NCBI GenBank assembly: GCA_964568795.1
Contig: CAZMRQ010000043.1
Coordinates: 1 to 11,405, forward strand
Direction of reading: 5' to 3'
Length of the DNA: 11,405 nucleotides
Origin: CAZMRQ01 sp964568795
Lineage (GTDB): Bacteria; Pseudomonadota; Gammaproteobacteria; Comchoanobacterales; Comchoanobacteraceae
Under the pieces are notes generated by a model. It saw only the letters and a program-made list of their open reading frames with translations, made no database searches and was not told the origin of the DNA. Each line of letters opens with the position of its first letter. Position 1 is the first letter of the stretch. The position numbers were made by a program, and so were the translations under genes. Shown one piece after another: positions 1 to 6,646 of the stretch.

Positions 1-401
1 CGAAGCTGATCCGCAGCTTTGCGCTGGATGCAATCGAGATCCAGAAAAAGGAGCCCTATCAGCCCAAGGTCACTGATGCGGAGGATCTGCTCCAGAAGAC
101 GGCAGCTGCCATGACAACCACCCACCCTGGAATCGGTGGGGGTGAAAATCTTCGGATTCAGAGCAGAGAGGTGGTCGGTGGTGCACTGATTGTCGATCAG
201 AAGGTGGTCCACCTCTCGGTATTCAGAAACGATCAAGAGGAGCGAAGAGAGGAATATCGTCATCATCGTGGGTCCAGAGTTCGTCGTGCCAGCCAACGAG
301 GCTCCTACCATGTCGATAGAACAGAATTAGAAACGACATTGAATGAGGAGTTTCTCGATATTCCCTCATTCCTGCGAGATCCAAGTGATGAGAAGGAGTA
401 A
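1..401 (+). CDS. ARPP-1/DUF6569-like protein, C-terminal part (5' end outside window)
   Basis: The frame is open from the window edge (first full codon at 3) to the TAA at 399-401, giving 132 residues of a C-terminus. Two stretches recall the ARPP-1 (DUF6569) family: an early KLIRSFALDA segment, and a core reading PGIGGGENLR followed by VGGALIVDQKVVHLSVF. This is recognition from memory, not a search. The biochemical role of the family is not established; it has been linked by gene neighbourhood to rhodanese and phosphatase proteins. After the core there is a basic, Arg-rich stretch and then an acidic tail containing LDIPSFLR, which resembles the conserved C-terminal peptide of FtsZ. No start is visible; the internal ATG at 111 lies inside the conserved region and is not the start. 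The next gene begins 7 nt after the stop, so the two are probably co-transcribed. G+C-rich like its neighbour, unlike the island to the right. Confidence 0.6.
   Translation, partial: KLIRSFALDAIEIQKKEPYQPKVTDAEDLLQKTAAAMTTTHPGIGGGENLRIQSREVVGGALIVDQKVVHLSVFRNDQEERREEYRHHRGSRVRRASQRGSYHVDRTELETTLNEEFLDIPSFLRDPSDEKE
394..398 (+). promoter_or_regulatory. Ribosome binding site that decides the Sel1 gene start
   Basis: AGGAG at the end of the upstream coding region lies 10 nt before the ATG at 409. This supports 409 over the in-frame ATG at 343, which would lie wholly inside the upstream gene and would place 22 non-signal-like residues before the signal peptide. Confidence 0.6.
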
Positions 402-408
402 CCATGGA

Positions 409-1545
409 ATGACCCACTGGATTCGTACCTTTTGGGTGGTGCTATTGCTCTCTGTCACTGTTGCAGAGGCAGCAACCACCACCATCGAAGAGGAGGAAGA
501 GGGGTATCTGCAGATGACCATCCAGCGGGCCCTTGAAACCAATGCACCCGAGCTGCAGCACCAGGTGGGGATGATCTACTTCTACCGAAGGGATCGTGAA
601 AGTCTCAACCTGGCAGAGCAGTGGCTGCGAAAGGCGGTAGATCAGGATTATGCTCCCTCACTCCACCACCTTGCGGTGCTGCTGGTCTCTGCGCAGGATC
701 ACTCCTATGCAACCCCAACCCAGGAGAGCCACCGACTGATGGAGAGGGCAGCAGAGCAGGGGTTTGCCCTCTCACAGAACTACATGGGGGGCGCTTATCG
801 GGATGGTTCCCCTAGTGTCGGGATTGAACAGAACATTGAAAAGGCTGTCGAGTGGTATGAGCTGGCAGCACAGCAGGGGAATCGGTTTGGGCTCTACAAC
901 CTCGGACTCTTCTATCGGGATGGGATAGGGGTAGAGCAGAATGATGCGGTTGCGGTATTCCTGTTGATGCGGTCAGCTGAGGAGGGGTTGGTTGAGGCAG
1001 AGTTTGATCTTGCCATGCTGCTGCGATACTCAGAGGAGGCTCTGATTGAGGGACAACTCCAGATTGCTGCAGAAATCTTTCAAGAACTGGCAGAAGAGGG
1101 ACACCCCAGGGCACAGTTTCAGTATGGATATGCACTGGCTCATGGGGCAGGGCTGGAGAAGGATGAGCAGTCAGCGGTGGAGTGGTACAAAAAGGCGGTA
1201 GAGCGAAAGATCCCCGATGCGATGAACAACCTCTCGGTGATGTATAGCGCTGGAAGAGGGGTCAAGGAGAGCCAGATAGAGGCCTACAACTGGGCAGAGA
1301 AGGCAGCAAAATTGGGTCACCTGGATGCGCAGGCCAAGGTGGCAGTCTTTATCATGGCGGGTAATGGAACCCAGCAGAACATGGATAAAGGGCTGGCCTG
1401 GATGTTGATGATTGATCAACGGGGACATGAGATGACCCACCAATTCCTCACAAAGAGCTTTGGAGAGGAGTACAAAGAAAAGCTGAACCACCTGCAGGCT
1501 GAGAGTGATCTGCTCTATAGGGAGTTTGGGGAGCTGCATGAGTAA
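409..1545 (+). CDS. Secreted Sel1-repeat (TPR-like) protein
   Basis: This 378-aa protein begins with a signal peptide: basic residue near the N-terminus, hydrophobic core WVVLLLSVTV, and a likely cleavage after VAEA (about residue 21). It is therefore exported, probably to the periplasm. From about residue 47 to 340 there are roughly eight Sel1-type repeats of about 36 residues. They show the usual A..NLG..Y..G.GV..N...A..W...AA..G pattern; the clearest contain YNLGLFYRDGIGVEQN and MNNLSVMYSAGRGVKES. Sel1 repeats are helical hairpins that mediate protein-protein contacts, so a scaffold or adaptor role is expected; the partner is unknown. The last 40 residues are a charged helical tail. The ATG at 409 is preferred over the in-frame ATG at 343 because of the signal peptide and the Shine-Dalgarno at 394-398. 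It follows the ARPP-1-like gene by 7 nt, probably in one operon. Confidence 0.85.
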   Translation: MTHWIRTFWVVLLLSVTVAEAATTTIEEEEEGYLQMTIQRALETNAPELQHQVGMIYFYRRDRESLNLAEQWLRKAVDQDYAPSLHHLAVLLVSAQDHSYATPTQESHRLMERAAEQGFALSQNYMGGAYRDGSPSVGIEQNIEKAVEWYELAAQQGNRFGLYNLGLFYRDGIGVEQNDAVAVFLLMRSAEEGLVEAEFDLAMLLRYSEEALIEGQLQIAAEIFQELAEEGHPRAQFQYGYALAHGAGLEKDEQSAVEWYKKAVERKIPDAMNNLSVMYSAGRGVKESQIEAYNWAEKAAKLGHLDAQAKVAVFIMAGNGTQQNMDKGLAWMLMIDQRGHEMTHQFLTKSFGEEYKEKLNHLQAESDLLYREFGELHE

Positions 1546-1572
1546 TGAGCATGTGTAACATTTTGTAATGTA

Positions 1573-1600
1573 TCGTTTTTGTGGTTCTGGGGTGTATACT
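1573..1600 (+). promoter_or_regulatory. Candidate promoter for the HIT gene
   Basis: The gap before the HIT gene contains TATACT at 1595-1600, a good -10 match (5 of 6), about 40 nt before the start codon. The region about 17 nt upstream (near 1573-1578) is only a weak -35 match. A better-looking TTGTAA at 1563-1568 is too far away for standard spacing. No terminator hairpin was seen after the Sel1 gene. Confidence 0.3.
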
Positions 1601-1639
1601 GATTGAGCAAACAGAAAATTACAGTAGATAAGGAGTGGT

Positions 1640-1954
1640 ATGGGAGCATGCCTATTCTGTAATCTTCCTGATGAGAGGGTTATTGATCAATGTGACCACA
1701 CGTTAACCATACGTGACGGCTTCCCTCTGTCTGCTGGTCATACCCTGGTGATTCCAAGGCGACACGTTGCCACCTTCTTCGATGCAACTGAAGAGGAGCA
1801 GATGGCAATCAATCGGGCCCTTCAGAGAGCGAAGAGGGTACTGGATCAGGAGTTCAATCCCGATGGCTACAACATCGGCATCAACAATGGTGAAGTAGCG
1901 GGGCAGGGTTTTTTGGGGTCCGCAGGATTCTGCCAGAGAATTCTGCGTATTTGA
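1640..1954 (+). pseudogene. HIT-family hydrolase, truncated before the His triad by island insertion
   Basis: Residues 1-89 are a typical HIT (histidine triad) nucleotide hydrolase/transferase start: CLFCNLP near the N-terminus (CxxC), then RDGFPLSAGHTLVIPRRHV, and a DGYNIGINNGEVAGQ segment. In intact family members the next residues contain the catalytic HxHxH motif and a C-terminal helix, for a total near 140 residues. Here the homology stops at Gly-Gln (codons 88-89, 1901-1906). The frame continues for 15 unrelated residues (GFLGSAGFCQRILRI) to a TGA at 1952-1954. All three forward frames after 1906 were read and none restores HxHxH, so this is not a simple frameshift. The protein lacks its nucleophilic histidine and should be inactive. 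The start is well supported by TAAGGAG at 1629-1635. The break coincides with the drop in G+C, so the cause is most likely insertion of foreign DNA; the missing 3' half would be expected at the far end of the island. Confidence 0.85.
1921..1947. repeat. Inverted repeat next to the island boundary
   Basis: Arms CGCAGGATTCT (1921-1931) and AGAATTCTGCG (1937-1947) are separated by 5 nt. Ten of the eleven DNA pairs match, and the eleventh would be a G-U pair in RNA, so a complete 11-bp stem is possible. There is no U-tract after it, so it is a poor intrinsic terminator. Its place 15 nt inside the junction and just before the candidate operon promoter fits either a subterminal recombinase/transposase site or an operator. 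Confidence 0.4.
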
Positions 1955-1979
1955 GTGGGTAATCAACTGATTTTACTAA
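1951..1979 (+). promoter_or_regulatory. Candidate promoter of the defence operon
   Basis: TTGAGT (1951-1956) and TACTAA (1974-1979) are 17 nt apart, about 27 nt before the start codon at 2006. Both hexamers match the sigma-70 consensus only partly (4/6 and 3/6). The inverted repeat at 1921-1947 abuts the -35. The ribosome binding region before 2006 is weak (TAGAGA at 1988-1993). Confidence 0.3.
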
Positions 1980-2005
1980 GCTATTAGTAGAGATGATAAA
2001 TAATA

Positions 2006-4492
2006 ATGAGTAAGTTAGAAGAATATAGAAATGATTTCTCTCTGATAGATGGGTGTTTTATGGAGTTTCTTGAATTATGTGGTAGTAGACGTCTCGTGAA
2101 TGCTGTCAGCGCCAGCTTATCTTCTAATTTATTATTTAATATTGATTTTCCTTATAAGACCTATAAAGAGATGATGTCTGATAACAGGAAAAATAGAATA
2201 AATAAGCTTGTTAGGATTCCAAATTTAGGTCGTAAGGCTGTTGATCAATATCTAGATTGTATAGATAGTTTTTTATCTAAAAAAGGAGATGAGTTTCTTG
2301 TAAAGAGGAACAAGGTGGCTAGGGTTGATACCAAGGAAGATATTGATTTTTCTCTTATACAAGGGGAATTTATCAATTTTATAGAAAAGAGAGGCAGTGT
2401 CAGGCTGAGTAACTGTATTAAGAGTAGTATTAAAAATAACACATTTCCTTTTGACTTTTATTCAGATTATATTAATTATCATACTGATAATGTATTGGTG
2501 AAGCTTCTTAAGATTAATAATCTTGGAAAAAAAACCGCATATGAATATATAAATCTTGTGAAAGATTTTATTGATTATAACGCTGGCTTATTAAGATCGC
2601 CTGGCCAGGATCATAAATCTATAGAACAGAATGTGGATGATATTTTTGATTTGGATAATTTGTTTTCATTATTGAAAGATAAGGAGAGGTTTGTAATAGA
2701 ACGCAGGTATGGAATCTTGCCCTCAAAACTGATGACATTAGAAGAGTTGGGAAAAGAGCTTTCTGTTACCAGAGAGAGAGTTCGGCAGATACAGCAACGA
2801 GCCATTCAACGTCTGTCTGCAGATAAGGAGATATGGCGCTTATATTTACAAAAACATAATAATGAAGTTATTAATGCAATATTTAAGGACAAGTACGCTG
2901 TAAGCTCAATTAACAAGATATCTGGAATATTATTTCTCGCTATTGTAATTTCTGATAAAACTATAAAAAAATATGTCTCTAGACTTTTAGTTGAATTTAA
3001 GGGTTATTGGCTGCATCCAAAGTTAGATGCTGTTGATGTAAAGGATACATATAAAGCATTACAGAAATATTTACATGCAAATAAAGTTGATATTGTACCT
3101 ATATTATTAAGTGAAATATCCACTATTCTTAATAGAAAAATAGTAGATCTGAAGGCATCATTAACGATATTGAAGGATTATTCTCTTTATAAGGGGTATA
3201 TAGTTGATGGGAGGTTGTTTCCAAGAAAGAAACGTACAGTAAATATTTTATATCTATATGATAATGATACCGTACTATCGCCGTGCACTCTTTGGGATAT
3301 CAAGAGAGTTTATTGGAGTAAGTTCCTAGACGATAAATGTACTGGACGTGATCTCATTATTTGTATGGAGGAATATCCTGCTCATTTTATCAATCTTCAT
3401 GGACTTGGGTGGATGAGGTTACATCGTGGCACTCCATATGTACGAAAGAACATAAAAAAACAGAATAATATAAATGTGTCACATGAGCGATTACGAGATC
3501 TATACGCTGAGCCTGTTAGTAGTGGTAGTGCAGGATTACCAAATCAGGTTTACAGAATGTTTAAGCAGGAGGGACCAATGAAATTGGGAGATGCTGCGAA
3601 CAGATTTGCTGAGCTTTATCCACAGTATGCACAATCAAGTATATATCCCATGTTAATAATTTATGCAGTATTCATTAGGATGGCTCCTGGAATAGTTGGA
3701 ATTCAGTCACATATGAATAATGAATTAGATATAAAACAGGCCAGAGAATACATGCTTGATATAAAACAAATTGATCTTTATATGTTAGCAAAAATATCAT
3801 CACCACCTCTTATACATTACCCATTATGGGATAGCAGTATGGAACATCAGTGGTGCCAGTGGCTGTTTAATGAAGAAAATCATAAAAAGAGGTTGGGGCA
3901 ACTTCTAACGTGCGTTGATGTGGAAGCATGGAAGATAGAATCAAGAGAGCAGGAATGGTGGGCAAAGTATAAAAAACAACACGCGATACCCGTAATAGAA
4001 CCAACTATGCCAAACTTAGATAACCATCTAATTCCAATGGATGCTTTTGTAATTGTGTTGGCTGCAGCAGAGATAAGCGGGATATCTAACTGGATGCAGG
4101 CTAATCAAGCATTAGGGTGGCGAGTTGAAACCAGAAGAGTTGCCTCACTATTAGCTATTTTAATTCACATGGGAGCATTTCAATCAGGCAATCAATGGTT
4201 TGGGCCTCATGCACTTACAGAAAAAGGTAGAGAGATACTTAATGATCTTCTTTCTGATCGCGTGAAATCTAATGATAACGTACAGAACACATTGATAGAA
4301 TCTGATATTGAAGATCTAGGTTGGGCCAAGAAATTCACATTTGAAGAATTAATAAATAAAGTGAATATTAAAGATAGACATATAGGAAATGATATTCATC
4401 ATGAAGATGATGATGCAATAGATTTAGACGACTTTTATAGTGAAATATCAATTCAGAGATTAAACAATATGATTGACAATGAATCTGAGTAA
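2006..4492 (+). CDS. Large DNA-binding protein: duplicated alpha-CTD-like HhH module, sigma-70 region 4, HARE-HTH-like domain
   Basis: This 828-aa soluble protein looks built from transcription-machinery parts. Residues 10-90 and 114-190 are two copies of one module. Each begins DFSLI.G.F..F and each ends in a helix-hairpin-helix like that of the RNA polymerase alpha C-terminal domain (RIPNLGRKAVDQYL and KINNLGKKTAYEYI). Residues about 222-272 match sigma-70 region 4: ERRYGI, then TLEELGKELSVTRERVRQI as the helix-turn-helix. Residues 511-567 (QEGPMKLGDAANRF followed by SSIYPMLIIYAVFIR) resemble a HARE-HTH winged helix, as in RNAP delta and some restriction-associated proteins. A further winged-helix-like stretch ending LTEKGREILNDLL lies near residues 690-750, and the C-terminus is acidic. 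There is no sigma region 2, so it is unlikely to work as a normal sigma factor. It could regulate the operon or recognise target DNA or polymerase for the system. It is the first gene of the operon, and its 3' end overlaps the next start by 14 nt. Confidence 0.75.
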   Translation: MSKLEEYRNDFSLIDGCFMEFLELCGSRRLVNAVSASLSSNLLFNIDFPYKTYKEMMSDNRKNRINKLVRIPNLGRKAVDQYLDCIDSFLSKKGDEFLVKRNKVARVDTKEDIDFSLIQGEFINFIEKRGSVRLSNCIKSSIKNNTFPFDFYSDYINYHTDNVLVKLLKINNLGKKTAYEYINLVKDFIDYNAGLLRSPGQDHKSIEQNVDDIFDLDNLFSLLKDKERFVIERRYGILPSKLMTLEELGKELSVTRERVRQIQQRAIQRLSADKEIWRLYLQKHNNEVINAIFKDKYAVSSINKISGILFLAIVISDKTIKKYVSRLLVEFKGYWLHPKLDAVDVKDTYKALQKYLHANKVDIVPILLSEISTILNRKIVDLKASLTILKDYSLYKGYIVDGRLFPRKKRTVNILYLYDNDTVLSPCTLWDIKRVYWSKFLDDKCTGRDLIICMEEYPAHFINLHGLGWMRLHRGTPYVRKNIKKQNNINVSHERLRDLYAEPVSSGSAGLPNQVYRMFKQEGPMKLGDAANRFAELYPQYAQSSIYPMLIIYAVFIRMAPGIVGIQSHMNNELDIKQAREYMLDIKQIDLYMLAKISSPPLIHYPLWDSSMEHQWCQWLFNEENHKKRLGQLLTCVDVEAWKIESREQEWWAKYKKQHAIPVIEPTMPNLDNHLIPMDAFVIVLAAAEISGISNWMQANQALGWRVETRRVASLLAILIHMGAFQSGNQWFGPHALTEKGREILNDLLSDRVKSNDNVQNTLIESDIEDLGWAKKFTFEELINKVNIKDRHIGNDIHHEDDDAIDLDDFYSEISIQRLNNMIDNESE

Positions 4493-6446
4493 TATAGTGA
4501 ATATTAGAGAAGTAAAAAATACATACAGATCGGGCCGTGATAATCTGGGGGATGATTTTTTTGGGCCTTGTCTTAATGGTTGCAGTGAATATAAAAGAGC
4601 GGCAGGATTCTTTTCAAGCTCAGCCTTAGCTAGCTGGGCATCCGGTTTGCCTAGGATTATTACGGATAATGAGATAAAGCTTTGTTTAATCATTTCTCCA
4701 GAGCTTTCAGAAAATGATATTCAGGTATTGCGTGATTCTACTGATTCATCACATAAAACAGTATTATCACAGGAGATAATTGACACATATTTGCACCGCG
4801 CCATTGATTATAGTGAGTCACAAGAAAGTGAATCTTTGAGGTTGGATTTGTTTGGGTGGTTGTTGAAAAGTGGCAAATTAGAGATAAAATTAGCGGTTAT
4901 GAACCCAAAATATGGGTCCGGAATTTACCATGAAAAATATGGAATATTCAATTTTCCTAATAGCGACAAAATAGCTTTTATCGGTTCTGCAAATGAGAGT
5001 CAGCAGGCATATGAAAGAAATGGAGAACTTATTATGGTTTTCCGAAGTTGGTTTAAAGAAGATGCTTCCCGTATAGATGATTTGGAGCGGGAATTTGATG
5101 AGGCGTGGTCAGGTGAAGTTCAGGGGTTGTCACTTTTTTCTCCATCTACTAGTGTAATTGATAGACTTGTAAAAATTACAAAACATTCAGATAACAGCTT
5201 ATCAAATAACATTATTGCGGAAGATAAACAGTTAAGGCCGGCACCTTGGGACCATCAGCGGCAAGCAATAGATATTTTTCTTGAGAAAGAAAAAGGTGTT
5301 CTAGAGATGGCGACAGGAACGGGTAAGACAAGAACAGCCCTTGAGATCATAATATATTTGCTTTCTTCAGGAGGCATCAATTCATTCATTGTTGTTACAA
5401 AAGGTAATGACCTTCTTCATCAATGGTATCTTGAGTTGTTGCAGTGGAGAACTACTGATCATTTATGGAAGAGGGTGTATAGGCATTATAAGGACAACAA
5501 AGAAAAGGAAAGTTATGTGCTCCAGCCATCAGAAAGCTGTCTTGTTGTGTCGCGGAGTAATCTTGGCGCGGTTCTTGCTGGGTTGGACCGAAATCAAAAA
5601 CAAAATCTGTTAATAATTCATGACGAAGTTCATGGGTTGGGATCTCCTTCAAATATTTTTGCGCTTAAAGATAAACATATTGGAGTACGCTATATCTTGG
5701 GGTTAAGTGCAACTCCAGAACGAGTTTATGATGAAGATGGGACACTTTTTATAGAAACTGAAATTGGAGAAGTTATTTATCAGTTTGATCTTGCAGATGC
5801 TATAACGGCAGGAATTTTATGTGGTTTCAATTATATACCTATATCATATGAGCTTAGTGATAATGATAAAGAAAGACTGAAGAATGTATGGGCTAGAAAA
5901 GCAGCAAAAGCAAAAACATCCAAACCGATGACTATGACGGAAGTTTGGATTGAGCTTTCAAAAGTTTATAAAACAGCTGAAATGAAGCCGGATGCCTTTG
6001 AGGAATATTTAGCATCTAATCCAGATATACTCCAAAATACAATTATTTTTGTGGAAACAATGGGGTATGGAGAGCGTATCTTGCCTTCAATACATAGGAG
6101 AACACTAAAATATAAGACGTACTATGCAGATGATGAAGAACACTACTTACAGAGTTTTGCTGAAGGCAAACTGGATTGTCTGGTGACATGCCATAAATTA
6201 TCAGAAGGCATTGACATCCCACACCTGCAAAATGTGGTACTGTTTTCTTCTGCAAGGGCGCGTCTTGAGACAGTTCAACGTATTGGAAGATGTTTGAGAA
6301 TAGATAAAAATAATCCAGGAAAAGTTGCAAATGTTGTTGATTTTGTTGTGGATACGAGTGAAGAAGATGATGGTAGCAAAGTGAATGCTGATAGCGAGCG
6401 AGCACAGTGGCTATCTGAGTTATCAAAAGTTAGGGGTGATAATTGA
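4479..6446 (+). CDS. PLD-family nuclease fused to SF2 (DEAH-type) helicase
   Basis: This 655-aa protein has two parts. The N-terminal ~220 residues carry one phospholipase-D-type active site: H151-x-K153, then GSANES at 169-174, the HxK...GSxN pattern of PLD nucleases. One HKD site per chain usually means a dimer. The rest is a superfamily-2 helicase: Walker A ATGTGKT with K283, DEVH at 382-385, LSAT (motif III) at 409-412, and motif VI QRIGRCLR starting at Q600. All key ATPase residues are present. Family knowledge suggests DNA translocation or unwinding coupled to DNA cleavage, as in restriction-like defence complexes. The ATG at 479 of the 4 kb block (position 4479) is preferred over TTG 4473; it lies inside the upstream gene and has only a weak Shine-Dalgarno, so translation is probably coupled. 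The stop overlaps the next start (TGATG). It could be the nuclease motor of a phosphorothioation-linked system; that role is inferred. Confidence 0.85.
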   Translation: MNLSNIVNIREVKNTYRSGRDNLGDDFFGPCLNGCSEYKRAAGFFSSSALASWASGLPRIITDNEIKLCLIISPELSENDIQVLRDSTDSSHKTVLSQEIIDTYLHRAIDYSESQESESLRLDLFGWLLKSGKLEIKLAVMNPKYGSGIYHEKYGIFNFPNSDKIAFIGSANESQQAYERNGELIMVFRSWFKEDASRIDDLEREFDEAWSGEVQGLSLFSPSTSVIDRLVKITKHSDNSLSNNIIAEDKQLRPAPWDHQRQAIDIFLEKEKGVLEMATGTGKTRTALEIIIYLLSSGGINSFIVVTKGNDLLHQWYLELLQWRTTDHLWKRVYRHYKDNKEKESYVLQPSESCLVVSRSNLGAVLAGLDRNQKQNLLIIHDEVHGLGSPSNIFALKDKHIGVRYILGLSATPERVYDEDGTLFIETEIGEVIYQFDLADAITAGILCGFNYIPISYELSDNDKERLKNVWARKAAKAKTSKPMTMTEVWIELSKVYKTAEMKPDAFEEYLASNPDILQNTIIFVETMGYGERILPSIHRRTLKYKTYYADDEEHYLQSFAEGKLDCLVTCHKLSEGIDIPHLQNVVLFSSARARLETVQRIGRCLRIDKNNPGKVANVVDFVVDTSEEDDGSKVNADSERAQWLSELSKVRGDN

Positions 6447-6646
6447 TGGCAATTGATGAAGAAATCATTAATAAAATACGTGAGGTTACATCAGACATAA
6501 AGCAGCCGGAAGCAGTTTCACGTCGTCTAATTGCTTGGCTGGAAGATGAATCAAAAAGAGATCTTCCATATGCTGATCGTGTTGAACATCTTATGAATCT
6601 TAGAGATGCAGTAGAGATTGGCGAGGATGAAATGTATGGAACTTAG
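6446..6646 (+). CDS. Small (66 aa) protein of the CxC-ATPase module
   Basis: A 66-residue, highly charged, helical-looking protein with no signal peptide or membrane segment. The ATG at 6446 overlaps the helicase stop by one base (TGATG) and has AGGGG at 6432-6436. A TTG three bases earlier is also possible but less likely. The 3' end overlaps the ATPase start by 11 nt, so the stoichiometry of helicase, small protein and ATPase is probably coupled. I recall database families called CxC-ATPase DNA modification system associated small protein, and both this position and the CxC motif of the next gene fit that description; no search was done. A likely role is partner or adaptor of the ATPase. 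No catalytic motif is visible. Confidence 0.7.
   Translation: MAIDEEIINKIREVTSDIKQPEAVSRRLIAWLEDESKRDLPYADRVEHLMNLRDAVEIGEDEMYGT

Noticed and set aside
343..408. Longer N-terminus for the Sel1 protein from the ATG at 343
   Set aside because: It lies wholly in the upstream coding region, has no good ribosome site, and would bury the signal peptide that starts at 409.
812..1135. Minus-strand frame of 107 codons inside the Sel1 gene (also 1171-1539 minus and 621-815 plus)
   Set aside because: Shadows of the G+C-rich Sel1 gene; low-complexity, Pro/Leu-rich translations without recognisable domains.
1921..1947. Intrinsic terminator for the HIT gene
   Set aside because: The stem is good but no U-tract follows, and the stop codon lies after the stem.
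1907..1954. Frameshift rather than insertion as the cause of HIT truncation
   Set aside because: None of the three forward frames after 1906 contains HxHxH or the usual HIT C-terminus, and base composition changes at the same place.
2006..4492. A genuine sigma factor
   Set aside because: Only region 4 is recognisable; regions 2 and 3 needed for core binding and promoter melting are absent, and most of the protein is other domains.
6043..6426. Minus-strand frame of 127 codons inside the helicase gene
   Set aside because: Antisense to the conserved helicase motifs, including motif VI, with a His/Leu-rich translation; a shadow.
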